Shown here in pieces: positions 53,908-62,602 of a stretch of DNA of 64,000 bases. How positions within the stretch are numbered: the stretch's first letter is position 1; every line of letters starts with the position of its first letter. Location of the stretch: positions 1 through 64,000 of the IMG/VR virus record IMGVR_UViG_3300035698_011651; one strand, written 5' to 3'. Below the pieces are notes generated by a model, which saw only the letters and a list, made by a program, of their open reading frames with translations, searched no databases and was not told where the DNA came from. Position numbers and translations under genes: made by a program. The stretch is from a virus.

Positions 53908-53925
53908 ATTTACAGGAGGAGTATT

Positions 53926-54858
53926 GTGAACAGATTTTTGGAAGGTCTTAACCCAGAGTTAAGGCAAGCAGTTGAACGGGAGCGTAAAATGGTCGCATGG
54001 TCAGTTCAAGATCTGCGACCCTATGGGCACCGCCATGGGTTGGCGCCCAGTAGTAGGGTTCTCCTGGTGATGATCCAACAGGAGAATGGTTTGGGGCACA
54101 GTATTACTGCTCTGAACCCTGCAGGGATTGAAGATGGACATCCCGTTTTCAAGGAACTGCAAAATGGTAAGGGGGCGTATCTTAAGCTCGCTCTCTCTAA
54201 GCACGGGCAATTTGCTATTGGTAAAAATAAGCCGATGGCAAGGTTGCTTACTGAGGGCGTTAAAGCCCTCGACACCGCCCCGCTGAGGGGTATTCATGCG
54301 CAGGCCTTTGTTAGGGTCAACGCTGCCAATGAATCGAATATTATTGAAGAAGTAGGGAGCAAGCTGCTGGCACGGGAGATAAAGCCAGCTCATGGATCCT
54401 TACTACGATGCGAGAAGACTGCTGAAGTGACGGCGGTTACTCGCGTAGGGGCGGATTGGATTATTGTCTGGAATGACGGTAATCATGCGGGAACTTGGAG
54501 TATACCCGGGTTCCTGGCCCCAACTGTAATGCCTGGTACACGAGTATACGAGGGGTCGTTGCTCGCGTGGCCAGCAGCAAAGAAAGGAGAGTTTCCACCT
54601 GAGGGGGAGGAACTTTCCTTGTTCGAATACGAAGTCTCAAAGATAGTAGAGGCTGCTACGTATTCGGGAGATTACCTACGAGCTGATGTACTTGGTTTGT
54701 CGGGTAATAAGTACGACCTGTACTTGAAGAGTACAGGGTGGCACGTCAGCAGCAGGGACACAGTCCCAGCTACAGTCGTGGAGCCGCATTATCGTAAGCG
54801 GCTTAACCACATTGCTACCAGCTCTAACCGGTTGGAGGCTGCAGGCATTGTAGCCTAG
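53926..54858 (+). CDS. Unknown protein with structured leader
   Basis: 310 residues from GTG 53926, preceded by AGGAGGAG. The frame is open upstream, but that part covers the hairpin leader and overlaps the previous gene. The protein is alpha/beta, basic, with a Gly-rich turn (GNHAGTWSIPGFLAP, about 175-190) and no motif I can assign. It is followed by a terminator. Confidence 0.65.
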   Translation: MNRFLEGLNPELRQAVERERKMVAWSVQDLRPYGHRHGLAPSSRVLLVMIQQENGLGHSITALNPAGIEDGHPVFKELQNGKGAYLKLALSKHGQFAIGKNKPMARLLTEGVKALDTAPLRGIHAQAFVRVNAANESNIIEEVGSKLLAREIKPAHGSLLRCEKTAEVTAVTRVGADWIIVWNDGNHAGTWSIPGFLAPTVMPGTRVYEGSLLAWPAAKKGEFPPEGEELSLFEYEVSKIVEAATYSGDYLRADVLGLSGNKYDLYLKSTGWHVSSRDTVPATVVEPHYRKRLNHIATSSNRLEAAGIVA

Positions 54859-54874
54859 GGAGATTATTTCAGAG

Positions 54875-54901
54875 GAAGCCTATGTAAATAGGCTTCTTTT
54901 T
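54875..54901 (+). terminator. Rho-independent terminator
   Basis: GAAGCCTAT and ATAGGCTTC pair around GTAA (two further A-T/G-T pairs extend the stem) and TTTTT follows. It lies 16 bases after the stop at 54858. The next gene starts 26 bases later without an obvious promoter, so termination may be partial. Confidence 0.88.
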
Positions 54902-54927
54902 AGCTATCAGCCCACAGGAGGAGTATC

Positions 54928-55662
54928 ATGGGAGAGACAGAATTTAAGAAGGACAGTAGGTCAGGTATTATGAAAGAGAAGCGCACCGAGTATTCTGTAA
55001 ATGAGTTTGGTACTCAGATTCCAGAGGCCACAATGGGTGGCGGGTCTCCGGTATTCACCCCTAACGACACAGTACCTGTTGTGGTGGATCCTGACTTCCC
55101 ATCTTCTTATGTCTTTGATGCCAACGATTTAAAGGCAGGTAAGCCAGTAAAAATACCTGGAGAGTCTGCTGAAACTATTATTAAAGGCGTGCAGGACACG
55201 GAGGTGGAGCCCGCCTGTGAGGTAGAGAAGACTACTCTGCCGGCAGCGAAGTCTATTGAAGAACATTCAATGGCATCTTTGGTAAAGCAGCTTGAGCTTA
55301 TGAGAGCTCGAGCGGAGCTGGCGGAGCGAATTAAAGCTACGGAGCCTGGCACTGCCGCTGTTGTTGCTGAGCCCGATAAGCGCATAGTCTTCAACTTTGG
55401 CCTACCCTTTGGTAAGATAACTACTTACTATCATAACATTGTCAGGGAAGATATGTTCCTTGTACTGGTATGGGATTCTAGGTATAAAAAGGGTGCAAAG
55501 TTTGAGCCATCTATTATGCCCGAGCCGGTTGAAGTTACTGTAGGTAGTGAAGCTGACGTTCATCATGTGCTTTCTACAGGTATGGCGTTCTCCCTGAGTT
55601 CGTACAATCTAGAGCTTATCGTTCTTTTGATAAAGGATATAGCAGATGGCGACCAAGAATAA
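54928..55662 (+). CDS. Unknown protein upstream of the portal gene
   Basis: 244 residues, ATG preceded by AGGAGGAG. The N-terminal 110 residues are polar and probably disordered, then a short Glu/Arg coiled-coil-like helix (about 112-135), then a beta-rich C-terminal domain. Position just before the portal gene suggests a structural or assembly role, which is inference only. Overlaps the next gene by 17 bases. Confidence 0.62.
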   Translation: MGETEFKKDSRSGIMKEKRTEYSVNEFGTQIPEATMGGGSPVFTPNDTVPVVVDPDFPSSYVFDANDLKAGKPVKIPGESAETIIKGVQDTEVEPACEVEKTTLPAAKSIEEHSMASLVKQLELMRARAELAERIKATEPGTAAVVAEPDKRIVFNFGLPFGKITTYYHNIVREDMFLVLVWDSRYKKGAKFEPSIMPEPVEVTVGSEADVHHVLSTGMAFSLSSYNLELIVLLIKDIADGDQE

Positions 55663-55861
55663 TTCAGTGGTAGAGGGTGTAACTCCTTGCGCTTACTGCG
55701 GCAGAAAGTCTGAGACTATCAACAAGGCTGGGGAAGCTGTATGCATGACTCATTATATTACGTCCGACAAGCAGGGAATATCTGAGAAGAAAGCTGATGA
55801 GGCGATTAAGTCTATGGACCAGCAACTGGATACGCTAACCCCATTACACACGAGGATTTAG
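55646..55861 (+). CDS. 71-residue zinc-finger-like protein
   Basis: C15/C18 (CAYCG) and C33/H36 (CMTH) form a CCCH zinc site of treble-clef or ribbon type, followed by a helical C-terminus. It overlaps the previous gene and ends one base before the portal start, so it is co-translated with structural genes. Confidence 0.62.
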   Translation: MATKNNSVVEGVTPCAYCGRKSETINKAGEAVCMTHYITSDKQGISEKKADEAIKSMDQQLDTLTPLHTRI

Positions 55862-55862
55862 A

Positions 55863-57719
55863 ATGCAGTGTGACACCAATGAAGTGTATAACACTTCCAA
55901 AATAACAGGTATGGGTTACATCAACCAAGCTGGTAAGGGATACTTCCCGGATCCTTGGTGCGATTATGCATCGCTGGAGATGCCGCGGACGCTGCGTAAT
56001 GTGTTGCAGTGGTGTGAGCATATCTGGCTTAATAACGGCACCTTTAGAACAGCTTGCGAGCGTACAGTCAGGTACTTCTTAACTCAAATTGAGATTAAGG
56101 ATGTATCGGATCAAGAGGCTAAGAAGTGGAGAGAGTACCTTAATGAGTCAGTTAATGTTATTGATCTGCTGGCTAACTTGGGTGACGACTTCATGTGTTA
56201 TGGAAATGTCTTCAGCAGCCTCTATGTACCATTCGATCGGTTCTTGATATGTAAGAAGTGCGGTCTTGAACGGCCAATCCAGAAGGTTGACTATACGTTT
56301 GGTAAGAATTATCAGTTTACAGGTACCTGCCCTAAGTGTAAGCATAAGGGTATCTTTGAACGCCGCGATCGCAGGGCTGCAGAAGATGAGACCCTACGCA
56401 TTATAAGGTGGGATCCCCACTCTATAATCATTCAGTATAACCCTCTATCCCATGACGTAGAGTATAGGTGGCGTATTCCTGAGAGCTTCAAGAGGGAGAT
56501 AAGGGACGGCAATCCGTTCTACCTTAGAACAACCCATTGGGAGTTCATAGAGGCGGTCAGGGATGATAAATTGTTCAGGTTTAATGACAAGATGTTTCAT
56601 CATTTTAAGGAAGAGACTTTATCCGGTATAAGGGTAATGGGGTGGGGTATACCAAGGCTGGTAAGTAATTTCAAGCAGGCTTATTATATCCAGGTGTTGA
56701 AGAGATATAATGAGGCTTTGGCTCTTGACTATATTGTACCATTCAGGGTATTAACACCGTCTGCTGGCAGTAGTCGTGAAGCTGACCCCATTCTGCATCA
56801 GAATCTTGGGGCGTATAATAGTAAGGTTATGAACATGGTGGCAGAGCACAGGAAAGATCCTGCAACATGGCATTTCCTTCCATTCCCTATAAATTACAGC
56901 TCTCTTGGAGGTGAAGGAGCCACTATGGTTCCCTCTGAGATGATTAACAACGCTCTTGATGAGATGTTGAACGCCCAGGGTGTCCCTATAGATTTCTATA
57001 AAGGGACTATGACCTTACAAGCTGCCCCTACAGCTCTTAGGTTATTTCAACAGACGTGGCCTCAGCTAATATCTGGGTTTAATGGCTGGCTTACCTGGTT
57101 TGTACAGCAAACTGCTCGTATCAAGAATTGGGAGCCGCCGCGTGTACAGTTGCAGCCAGTCACTCTTGCTGATGATCTTGAGAAGAAGAATATTCTCATG
57201 CAGCTGGCTGCCGGCAATCAGATTAGTAAGCAGACAGCCTACGCCCCACTCGGCATTGATGTTGCCGAGGAGACTAGGCGAATCTTTGACGAGCAGAAGG
57301 AAACTTCCGAACTTGAACGTGATGCACAGAGAGAGATGTCTGAACAGCAACAAATGGAAGAGCGTATCGCCACTATGGAGCGGGGTGCAGCGGGCGCTAT
57401 GCCGCCTGGCGGCGCAGGTATGCCTATGGGGGGTGGAATGCCTATGGGTGACCCAGCAATGGGCGGAGCGCCTATGGGTGGAGCGCCTATGGGTGGGGGT
57501 GGAGGTAACAATACTCCGCAAGATATGCTTGTACAGGCTGAACAGATTGCTAACCAGTTGCTACAAATGCCATATGAGCAGCGTAAGAGTCAGATGCTGC
57601 AATTGAAGAAGTCTAATGAGGCGCTACATGCCTTGGTTAAATCAAAGATGGAATCAATTAGGCAGCAGGCTCAGTCGATTGGTGGATATCAGATATTACA
57701 GGGGGGATCCCCAGGTTAG
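55863..57719 (+). CDS. Portal-like protein with embedded zinc ribbon
   Basis: 618 residues. The layout fits a phage portal: an N-terminal helical part with WLNNGTFRTACERTVRYFL (crown/wing start), a YGNVFSSLYVPF strand, a long stem region (about 290-470), and a Gln/Glu-rich tail. C130, C133, C156 and C159 form a zinc ribbon inserted in the wing. Residues about 510-550 are Met/Gly/Pro repeats (MGGAPMGG type). Portals form the dodecameric DNA gateway of the capsid. The call is from overall pattern, not from a specific motif. Neighbours are other structural-looking genes. Confidence 0.68.
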   Translation: MQCDTNEVYNTSKITGMGYINQAGKGYFPDPWCDYASLEMPRTLRNVLQWCEHIWLNNGTFRTACERTVRYFLTQIEIKDVSDQEAKKWREYLNESVNVIDLLANLGDDFMCYGNVFSSLYVPFDRFLICKKCGLERPIQKVDYTFGKNYQFTGTCPKCKHKGIFERRDRRAAEDETLRIIRWDPHSIIIQYNPLSHDVEYRWRIPESFKREIRDGNPFYLRTTHWEFIEAVRDDKLFRFNDKMFHHFKEETLSGIRVMGWGIPRLVSNFKQAYYIQVLKRYNEALALDYIVPFRVLTPSAGSSREADPILHQNLGAYNSKVMNMVAEHRKDPATWHFLPFPINYSSLGGEGATMVPSEMINNALDEMLNAQGVPIDFYKGTMTLQAAPTALRLFQQTWPQLISGFNGWLTWFVQQTARIKNWEPPRVQLQPVTLADDLEKKNILMQLAAGNQISKQTAYAPLGIDVAEETRRIFDEQKETSELERDAQREMSEQQQMEERIATMERGAAGAMPPGGAGMPMGGGMPMGDPAMGGAPMGGAPMGGGGGNNTPQDMLVQAEQIANQLLQMPYEQRKSQMLQLKKSNEALHALVKSKMESIRQQAQSIGGYQILQGGSPG

Positions 57720-57788
57720 ACTTGACCAAGGACTGCTACAACCGCATAATGTCTTTGGATTGATCTTGTTATGCTTATGGAGGCCCCT

Positions 57789-59555
57789 GTGCCGCACAAC
57801 ATATCACACCTAACGAAGGATCTAACTGCGAGCTGGAGTGAGCCTATACATGGGCGTAAAGCAAACACTAACCGTCAGCGTCCACGCCGTGGAGTTGGAG
57901 ATATCGGCCGCAGCAGTGGGTTGGGTTGCCATATACGTAATAGGCGTGAGAGGGTCAAAGCTGCCGAGATGGGCAGAGACGAATGGATACGCCTAATTCT
58001 TTCATCACTTGTTGGTGGAGGTTTAGGAACAGTATTAAAGGGGGGTCGTGGAGGAGTTATAGGCGCATTAGTTGGCGCCCTCCTTGGTGGGGCATCTTCA
58101 CCTAAAGTAAGGGACTGGGCATCAAAGTTATTTGCCGGGGCTTCAGGTTCTGTAGGCGGCTCCTCCTCTACAGGCCGGAGCCCAGGCTCTACTACTCAGA
58201 CTCCACAAGTTCAGGTACAGCAGCCGTCTCCAGAACAGCTTCAACAGGGCGATGCACCTGTACAGGCTCAACCACAAGTCGAACCTACGGCAGTGCCCGC
58301 AGCCGAACCTACGGCAGCGCCTGCAGACGCACACGGCATGACTACTTCGGATTATCGCAACCTACATAGGTATAATCAGCTTGCAGCCGAGAGAACGGGT
58401 ATAGATAAGGATATTGAAGCAGGCAATATTGGATTAAACCGGAATAAAGGAATCGGGCTCATGGGGTTGAACTTCGCCCCTGAGGTATCAGGGATTATAG
58501 CTAAGCACCTATTTAAAGCACCACCTGCTATAGTAAATGCCATTGGCGGGGCGGCGTTACCGGTGGAAGCTCTCGCAGAGGGAGCACTTGATTACGTAGG
58601 CAGCCAGCCTGCAGCGCAGCAAGCTGGATCAGATATACAGATGCTTAAACGTCTAGGTATGATAAGCCCTGCCGGGCGTAGAACCCTCATGGGGCGGGGA
58701 GCAGGCTCTAAGGCAGGACTTATTGACAGGCAAAAAGAAGTAGCCCAGACAGCTTTGTCAGACCCATCAGGGGCACACAGCAGAACTTTATCTGAGCATC
58801 TTCCAGGTATATCCAGCGTGGATGATGCAATCCAGACTGGGGTTGGTGGGTTAGAGTTTGCTACCCCCCGATTTAGTCTGGCAGGGGAGATTGGTAAGCG
58901 TATTGGGGCTACCGGCAGGGCTGTTGATCTTTATAATAAGGCCGGCCCTGTGCATGGGTATGAGAATTTAGGCTCGGCACCTTATGTAGCAGAAGCTACT
59001 CACTTTGCTCCAGCCAGAGCCTTTACCGAAGCTACCGATAGAGAGCCAAACTCTCTGGCCACAGCTTTAAGAGCCGGACGGCACCCATTAGCAGCACTCT
59101 CCGCCCTTACTACAGCGCCTAGTACGCTTAGTAAAACTATAGGTCGCTCTACTAATGCGCTGGACCTTGCTAATGCTGCTCAGGGTAGGGCTGAAGGCAC
59201 TGCTGATATAGCAGAACAGCAGTCTGGTTACAGATATTCCCACCCTAATAGGGTGCCAGCATATGCTAAGCGTAAGAATCCTGGAACCACATCTGGCAGG
59301 CCTAATTGGATGAATCTTGTTAACTGGCAGAAGGCTGGTGTTACACCTCAGGCGTGGCTTGCTAATGCTAAGAAGCAGTACTCTACACAGCCGGAGACGT
59401 ATCAACGCGTATTGAGTGGGCAGGCGCCATCTCCTGGAGCTGAGCAGAATTGGAAGTTACAGGGGCTTAAATCCATAGGTAATACCATGCTCCCATGGAA
59501 GCAACCATTTGAAAATATACAAACTATACATAGTAAATTAAAAAGTATGTTTTAA
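57789..59555 (+). CDS. Large Gly/Ala-rich protein, probably virion-associated
   Basis: 588 residues from GTG 57789, chosen because GGAGG at 57779..57783 is ideally spaced; two in-frame ATGs upstream lack a site. An Arg-rich N-terminus (about 22-60) is followed by a hydrophobic Gly-rich segment (about 70-95, VGGGLGTVL and GALVGALLGG), a Gln/Pro/Ala linker (about 130-185), and a helical remainder. The pattern resembles internal or membrane-penetrating virion proteins. No enzyme motif was seen. Confidence 0.65.
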   Translation: MPHNISHLTKDLTASWSEPIHGRKANTNRQRPRRGVGDIGRSSGLGCHIRNRRERVKAAEMGRDEWIRLILSSLVGGGLGTVLKGGRGGVIGALVGALLGGASSPKVRDWASKLFAGASGSVGGSSSTGRSPGSTTQTPQVQVQQPSPEQLQQGDAPVQAQPQVEPTAVPAAEPTAAPADAHGMTTSDYRNLHRYNQLAAERTGIDKDIEAGNIGLNRNKGIGLMGLNFAPEVSGIIAKHLFKAPPAIVNAIGGAALPVEALAEGALDYVGSQPAAQQAGSDIQMLKRLGMISPAGRRTLMGRGAGSKAGLIDRQKEVAQTALSDPSGAHSRTLSEHLPGISSVDDAIQTGVGGLEFATPRFSLAGEIGKRIGATGRAVDLYNKAGPVHGYENLGSAPYVAEATHFAPARAFTEATDREPNSLATALRAGRHPLAALSALTTAPSTLSKTIGRSTNALDLANAAQGRAEGTADIAEQQSGYRYSHPNRVPAYAKRKNPGTTSGRPNWMNLVNWQKAGVTPQAWLANAKKQYSTQPETYQRVLSGQAPSPGAEQNWKLQGLKSIGNTMLPWKQPFENIQTIHSKLKSMF

Positions 59556-59565
59556 AATAGAGATT

Positions 59566-60873
59566 ATGCCAGAGATAAAATCATTTTTAGTTCATGATCG
59601 TAGTAAAGCGCCGGGTAACAAATACGCCGGCCGGAGGAGAAAGGATAAACCAATGCCAGAAGAACAGAAACCTGTAGCACAGCCGGTATCACAAGAGCCA
59701 CCTGCAGCGCCAGTTGTAGAAGTTCCTGCTGAGCCAGAGGTACTGGATCTACTTGATGTGTCTGATGTTCCGTTACCACCGCAAGAGGTGAAAGAGAAAG
59801 TGGAGGATGAAATAGGTAAACCAGTTGCCTTTAATTGGGCTATACTTGGTTCTGGGCAGGGCGGCGGAAGGCTTGCCCACCAGTTCTGGAATATGGGTTA
59901 TCGGCGCGTCGTGGCTGTTAATACAGCGCAGACAGATATAAAGCCCTTGCAGCTGCCTGAAGAGAACAAGTTAATAATAGGTACGTCCGGAGCTGGCGGT
60001 AAGCTGGAAGACGGATTTAAGGCTGCGAAGCAGCATCATGAAGATATACATGATATCATGCGCAGAAAGTTTGGCACTGATTTTGATCGAATCCTCATAA
60101 CTGCCACGGCTGGTGGCGGTACAGGGTCTGGTAGTGCTGCAGAGCTGGTTGATATCTGCGGCGAGTTTATGGATAAACTGGAACTGAGGAAGCACGGCGG
60201 CGACCCTAAGGTTGGAGTTATACTGGCTTTACCGAAGGAATCTGACGGTAAGCATGCGCATTACAATGCATTTAATACGTTCACTAAACTGTATTCTATG
60301 CTTCCAGATAAGATCAGCCCACTCATTGTAATAGATAACCAGCGTATCAGTAAACTGTACCCTGATTTAAGTGTGGAAGAGTTTTGGACCCGTTCAAATC
60401 AGACCATTTGTTCAATCTTCCATCTTATCAATGTTGTGTCAGCTAGGCACTCTGAGTACACTTCGTTTGATAAAGCCGATCTTGAGACTATTCTTCAGTC
60501 TGGTTTACTGGTCTTCGGCGCAACACCTATGGCAAAGTGGGACGCCCGGGAAGACATGGGCGTAGCCATAAGAGATAATCTTAAAAGGAACGTGCTGGTA
60601 GGTGGTCTTGATCTTTCTAGTGGGTCGGTTGCTGGCTGTGTCCTTGTAGCTAATAAGGACGTTTTGAGGAGTGTAAAGCAGGATGCGCTGGACGATGGTT
60701 TCTCTATGTTAGGTAGAATGCTAAGTTCTGGCAGCGCCGTGCATAGAGGGATATACGCAGGTAATAACCCGCGCCCTGTAGTATACACAATGATTGGCGG
60801 GCTTGCCGCCCCCGTTGAACGCTTGCGGGTACTGCAGCGTATTGGCGGTATCGCCGATTGGGATGACGCATAA
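59566..60873 (+). CDS. Tubulin/FtsZ-family GTPase
   Basis: 435 residues. After a disordered, Pro/Glu-rich leader (1-85) comes a complete tubulin/FtsZ core: GSGQGGG at 95-101 (T1), VNTAQTD at 118-124, GAGG at 142-145 (T3), the tubulin signature GGGTGSG at 183-189 (T4), and FDKADLETIL at 301-310, equivalent to the FtsZ T7 loop DFADVxxVM with its catalytic acids. So it should bind GTP, assemble and hydrolyse. It is longer than PhuZ and lies among structural genes. A second start, ATG 59653, has a stronger AAAGGA site. Confidence 0.88.
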   Translation: MPEIKSFLVHDRSKAPGNKYAGRRRKDKPMPEEQKPVAQPVSQEPPAAPVVEVPAEPEVLDLLDVSDVPLPPQEVKEKVEDEIGKPVAFNWAILGSGQGGGRLAHQFWNMGYRRVVAVNTAQTDIKPLQLPEENKLIIGTSGAGGKLEDGFKAAKQHHEDIHDIMRRKFGTDFDRILITATAGGGTGSGSAAELVDICGEFMDKLELRKHGGDPKVGVILALPKESDGKHAHYNAFNTFTKLYSMLPDKISPLIVIDNQRISKLYPDLSVEEFWTRSNQTICSIFHLINVVSARHSEYTSFDKADLETILQSGLLVFGATPMAKWDAREDMGVAIRDNLKRNVLVGGLDLSSGSVAGCVLVANKDVLRSVKQDALDDGFSMLGRMLSSGSAVHRGIYAGNNPRPVVYTMIGGLAAPVERLRVLQRIGGIADWDDA

Positions 60874-60884
60874 AGGAGAATACC

Positions 60885-61520
60885 ATGGAAGCAAAAGAAG
60901 CTTGGGAAAATATGACTAAACTATCAGCTGAGCCAGTCCCGGTGGCAAAGGCCCCACCCGTAGCCCTCAACCAAATTGGAGGAGTTCAGCTTCCTGGAAC
61001 TGTCTCACCTGGCGTGCAGCCCCGAGTTCCCGCTGCGGTTTCTCAGCCTCAAGTTCCCGCTGCGGTTCCTCAGCCTCAAGTTCCCGCTACGGCCAGACAG
61101 CTAGCCCCTGCGCAGGCCAAAAAGACTGATTGGTGGGGTGATATAAGCAAAACTTTCAGCAGTATGCCAGCGTGGCAGCGGGCCCTGTTGGTAGGTACCG
61201 GAACCGGCGTTGGTGGATCTTTGCTTTCTTCACTATTTGGCGGCGGCGGCGGAGATCGTTCCCGCGGGGGCGGCGGTGGTATGTCTCTTAGCAGCCTTTT
61301 ACTTCCATTATTGGCTGGCGGCGGCTATTATGCATCTACTTTAGGTGGCAAGAAGAAGCCGGCTCCTGTAGCTAAACCTGCACCTAAGCCACCTATTGCT
61401 GGCGGCGGCTATTATGCATCTACTTTAGGTGGCAAGAGGAAGCCGGCTCCTGTAGCTAAACCTGCACCTAAGCCACCTATTGCTGGCGGAGGTTGTAGTG
61501 GCGCCTCTGGCGGGTTCTAA
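60885..61520 (+). CDS. Gly/Pro-rich repeat protein, probably structural
   Basis: 211 residues. It contains VPAAVSQPQ-type 9-residue repeats (about 48-70), a Gly-rich hydrophobic segment (about 98-145), and two 28-residue repeats of the type GGGYYASTLGGK followed by PAPVAKPAPKPPI. No enzyme motif. The low complexity and location after the tubulin-like gene suggest a virion-associated or envelope-facing protein. Confidence 0.65.
   Translation: MEAKEAWENMTKLSAEPVPVAKAPPVALNQIGGVQLPGTVSPGVQPRVPAAVSQPQVPAAVPQPQVPATARQLAPAQAKKTDWWGDISKTFSSMPAWQRALLVGTGTGVGGSLLSSLFGGGGGDRSRGGGGGMSLSSLLLPLLAGGGYYASTLGGKKKPAPVAKPAPKPPIAGGGYYASTLGGKRKPAPVAKPAPKPPIAGGGCSGASGGF
61026..61079 (+). repeat. Two 27-bp tandem repeats in the Pro-rich region
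   Basis: Units at 61026..61052 and 61053..61079 differ only in one codon (TCT/CCT) and are followed by a partial third unit. They keep the reading frame. Confidence 0.9.
61314..61481 (+). repeat. Two 84-bp tandem repeats
   Basis: Units 61314..61397 and 61398..61481 differ at one codon (AAG/AGG) and encode the 28-residue repeat. A partial third copy begins at 61482. Near identity at DNA level means recent duplication or ongoing expansion. Confidence 0.95.
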
Positions 61521-61562
61521 TATATTAATCTATTTTATTGATTTACAGATAAGGAGTTTACA

Positions 61563-61931
61563 ATGGCTGACAAAGGAAAGTATTCAAAGTGGGGTCTTGT
61601 TGGGACTGACGTAAAGAACGTTGTTCCGGCTGGCCGTAACGCCTATGTTAACAATAAGTCGGCGGATAGAGCGGCTGAGTGGCGTGAGTGCACCCCTGGC
61701 GATCCTAATCGTGGAACTATTAGGCGTGGCCGCGCGGCCTGGGCTACAGGGCCTGATGACATACAACCGATAGAGTCTTCTTCAGTAAGTTCATTGGAGT
61801 CATCTTCTTCAATAAATTCATCGGAGTCGTCTGAGAGCAGTGAATCGTCATTGCAGCCGGAGTCGTCAGAAAGCAGTGAGTCGTCAGAAAGCAGTGAGTC
61901 ATCTGAAAGCTCAAGTAGTTCATCTTCTTGA
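61563..61931 (+). CDS. Small protein with poly-Ser/Glu tail
   Basis: 122 residues. The first 75 form a small basic domain (WGLVGTD, RRGRAAW), and the last 50 are almost only Ser and Glu in SSESSE repeats, ending in a Ser run. The tail is surely unstructured and negatively charged, possibly a flexible decoration on a virion protein. Function unknown. Confidence 0.65.
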   Translation: MADKGKYSKWGLVGTDVKNVVPAGRNAYVNNKSADRAAEWRECTPGDPNRGTIRRGRAAWATGPDDIQPIESSSVSSLESSSSINSSESSESSESSLQPESSESSESSESSESSESSSSSSS

Positions 61932-61998
61932 TTGCAATCTTTTAAGTCTTCAAGCAGCTTGAACAGCTTATGAAGGCAATAACCTTGTAGGAGGCGTC

Positions 61999-62580
61999 AT
62001 GACTACCAGTAAATCTAGGAGTGGGTGTATATACAAGAAGTCAGGCATTGGTGATATCCTCCGTATGATGAGCCGAGGGTCCCGTAAGATCCGTAAGAAT
62101 CCGTTGGTAAGGCTAACAGCCCCTACTGCAGCGGCCACTACAGCTATGAGTATACCAGCTGCTTTGGGTGCTAGACATTTAATGAGTGGGCCGACTGGTA
62201 CTTCTTCTAAGCCCCCCAAGTTTAGTCCAATGACTATCACGGGCGGGGGTACTCCTCCAGCAGCTAAAGTAACTAAACCAGCGCCTGCGCCCGCGCCCGC
62301 GCCTGCAGCTAAGAAGCCTGCAGCTAAGAGGCCTGTTGCTGAAGGCGTAATGGGGGCAGCTAATTCAGTGACATCACCATTATTGGCTGCCTTGAGAGGT
62401 CTGTCACCCTTGGCAGCCTCTGCAGTTTCGCCCACAGCAGTTAGTAAGCCAAAAGCTAAGCCCGTGGCCCCAGCTATTGCAGCTGGTGCGGCTACGGCAG
62501 CTGGCGCGGCCGGTGGCGCTATTGGCGCAGCAAGTCCCAAGAAAAAGAAAGCCCCTGTAGTTCCAGCTGCAAAGCGTTGA
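61999..62580 (+). CDS. Ala/Pro/Lys-rich basic protein
   Basis: 193 residues, ATG preceded by AGGAGG. It has a basic N-terminus (RGSRKIRKNP), then PAPAPAPA and AAKKPAAKRP repeats reminiscent of histone H1-like tails, an Ala-rich hydrophobic stretch (about 150-178), and a basic end. It could condense DNA or cross membranes. The codon-level AAKKPAAK pattern is low complexity, so no homology is claimed. Confidence 0.62.
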   Translation: MTTSKSRSGCIYKKSGIGDILRMMSRGSRKIRKNPLVRLTAPTAAATTAMSIPAALGARHLMSGPTGTSSKPPKFSPMTITGGGTPPAAKVTKPAPAPAPAPAAKKPAAKRPVAEGVMGAANSVTSPLLAALRGLSPLAASAVSPTAVSKPKAKPVAPAIAAGAATAAGAAGGAIGAASPKKKKAPVVPAAKR

Positions 62581-62602
62581 TCATGTATACGGAGGTTATA
62601 TA

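Noticed and set aside
57082-57606. 174-codon frame inside the portal-like gene
   Set aside because: Out-of-frame shadow; the portal frame has coherent domains and a ribosome site.
61949-61963. TTCAAGC/GCTTGAA inverted repeat as a terminator
   Set aside because: The loop is a single base and no T tract follows.
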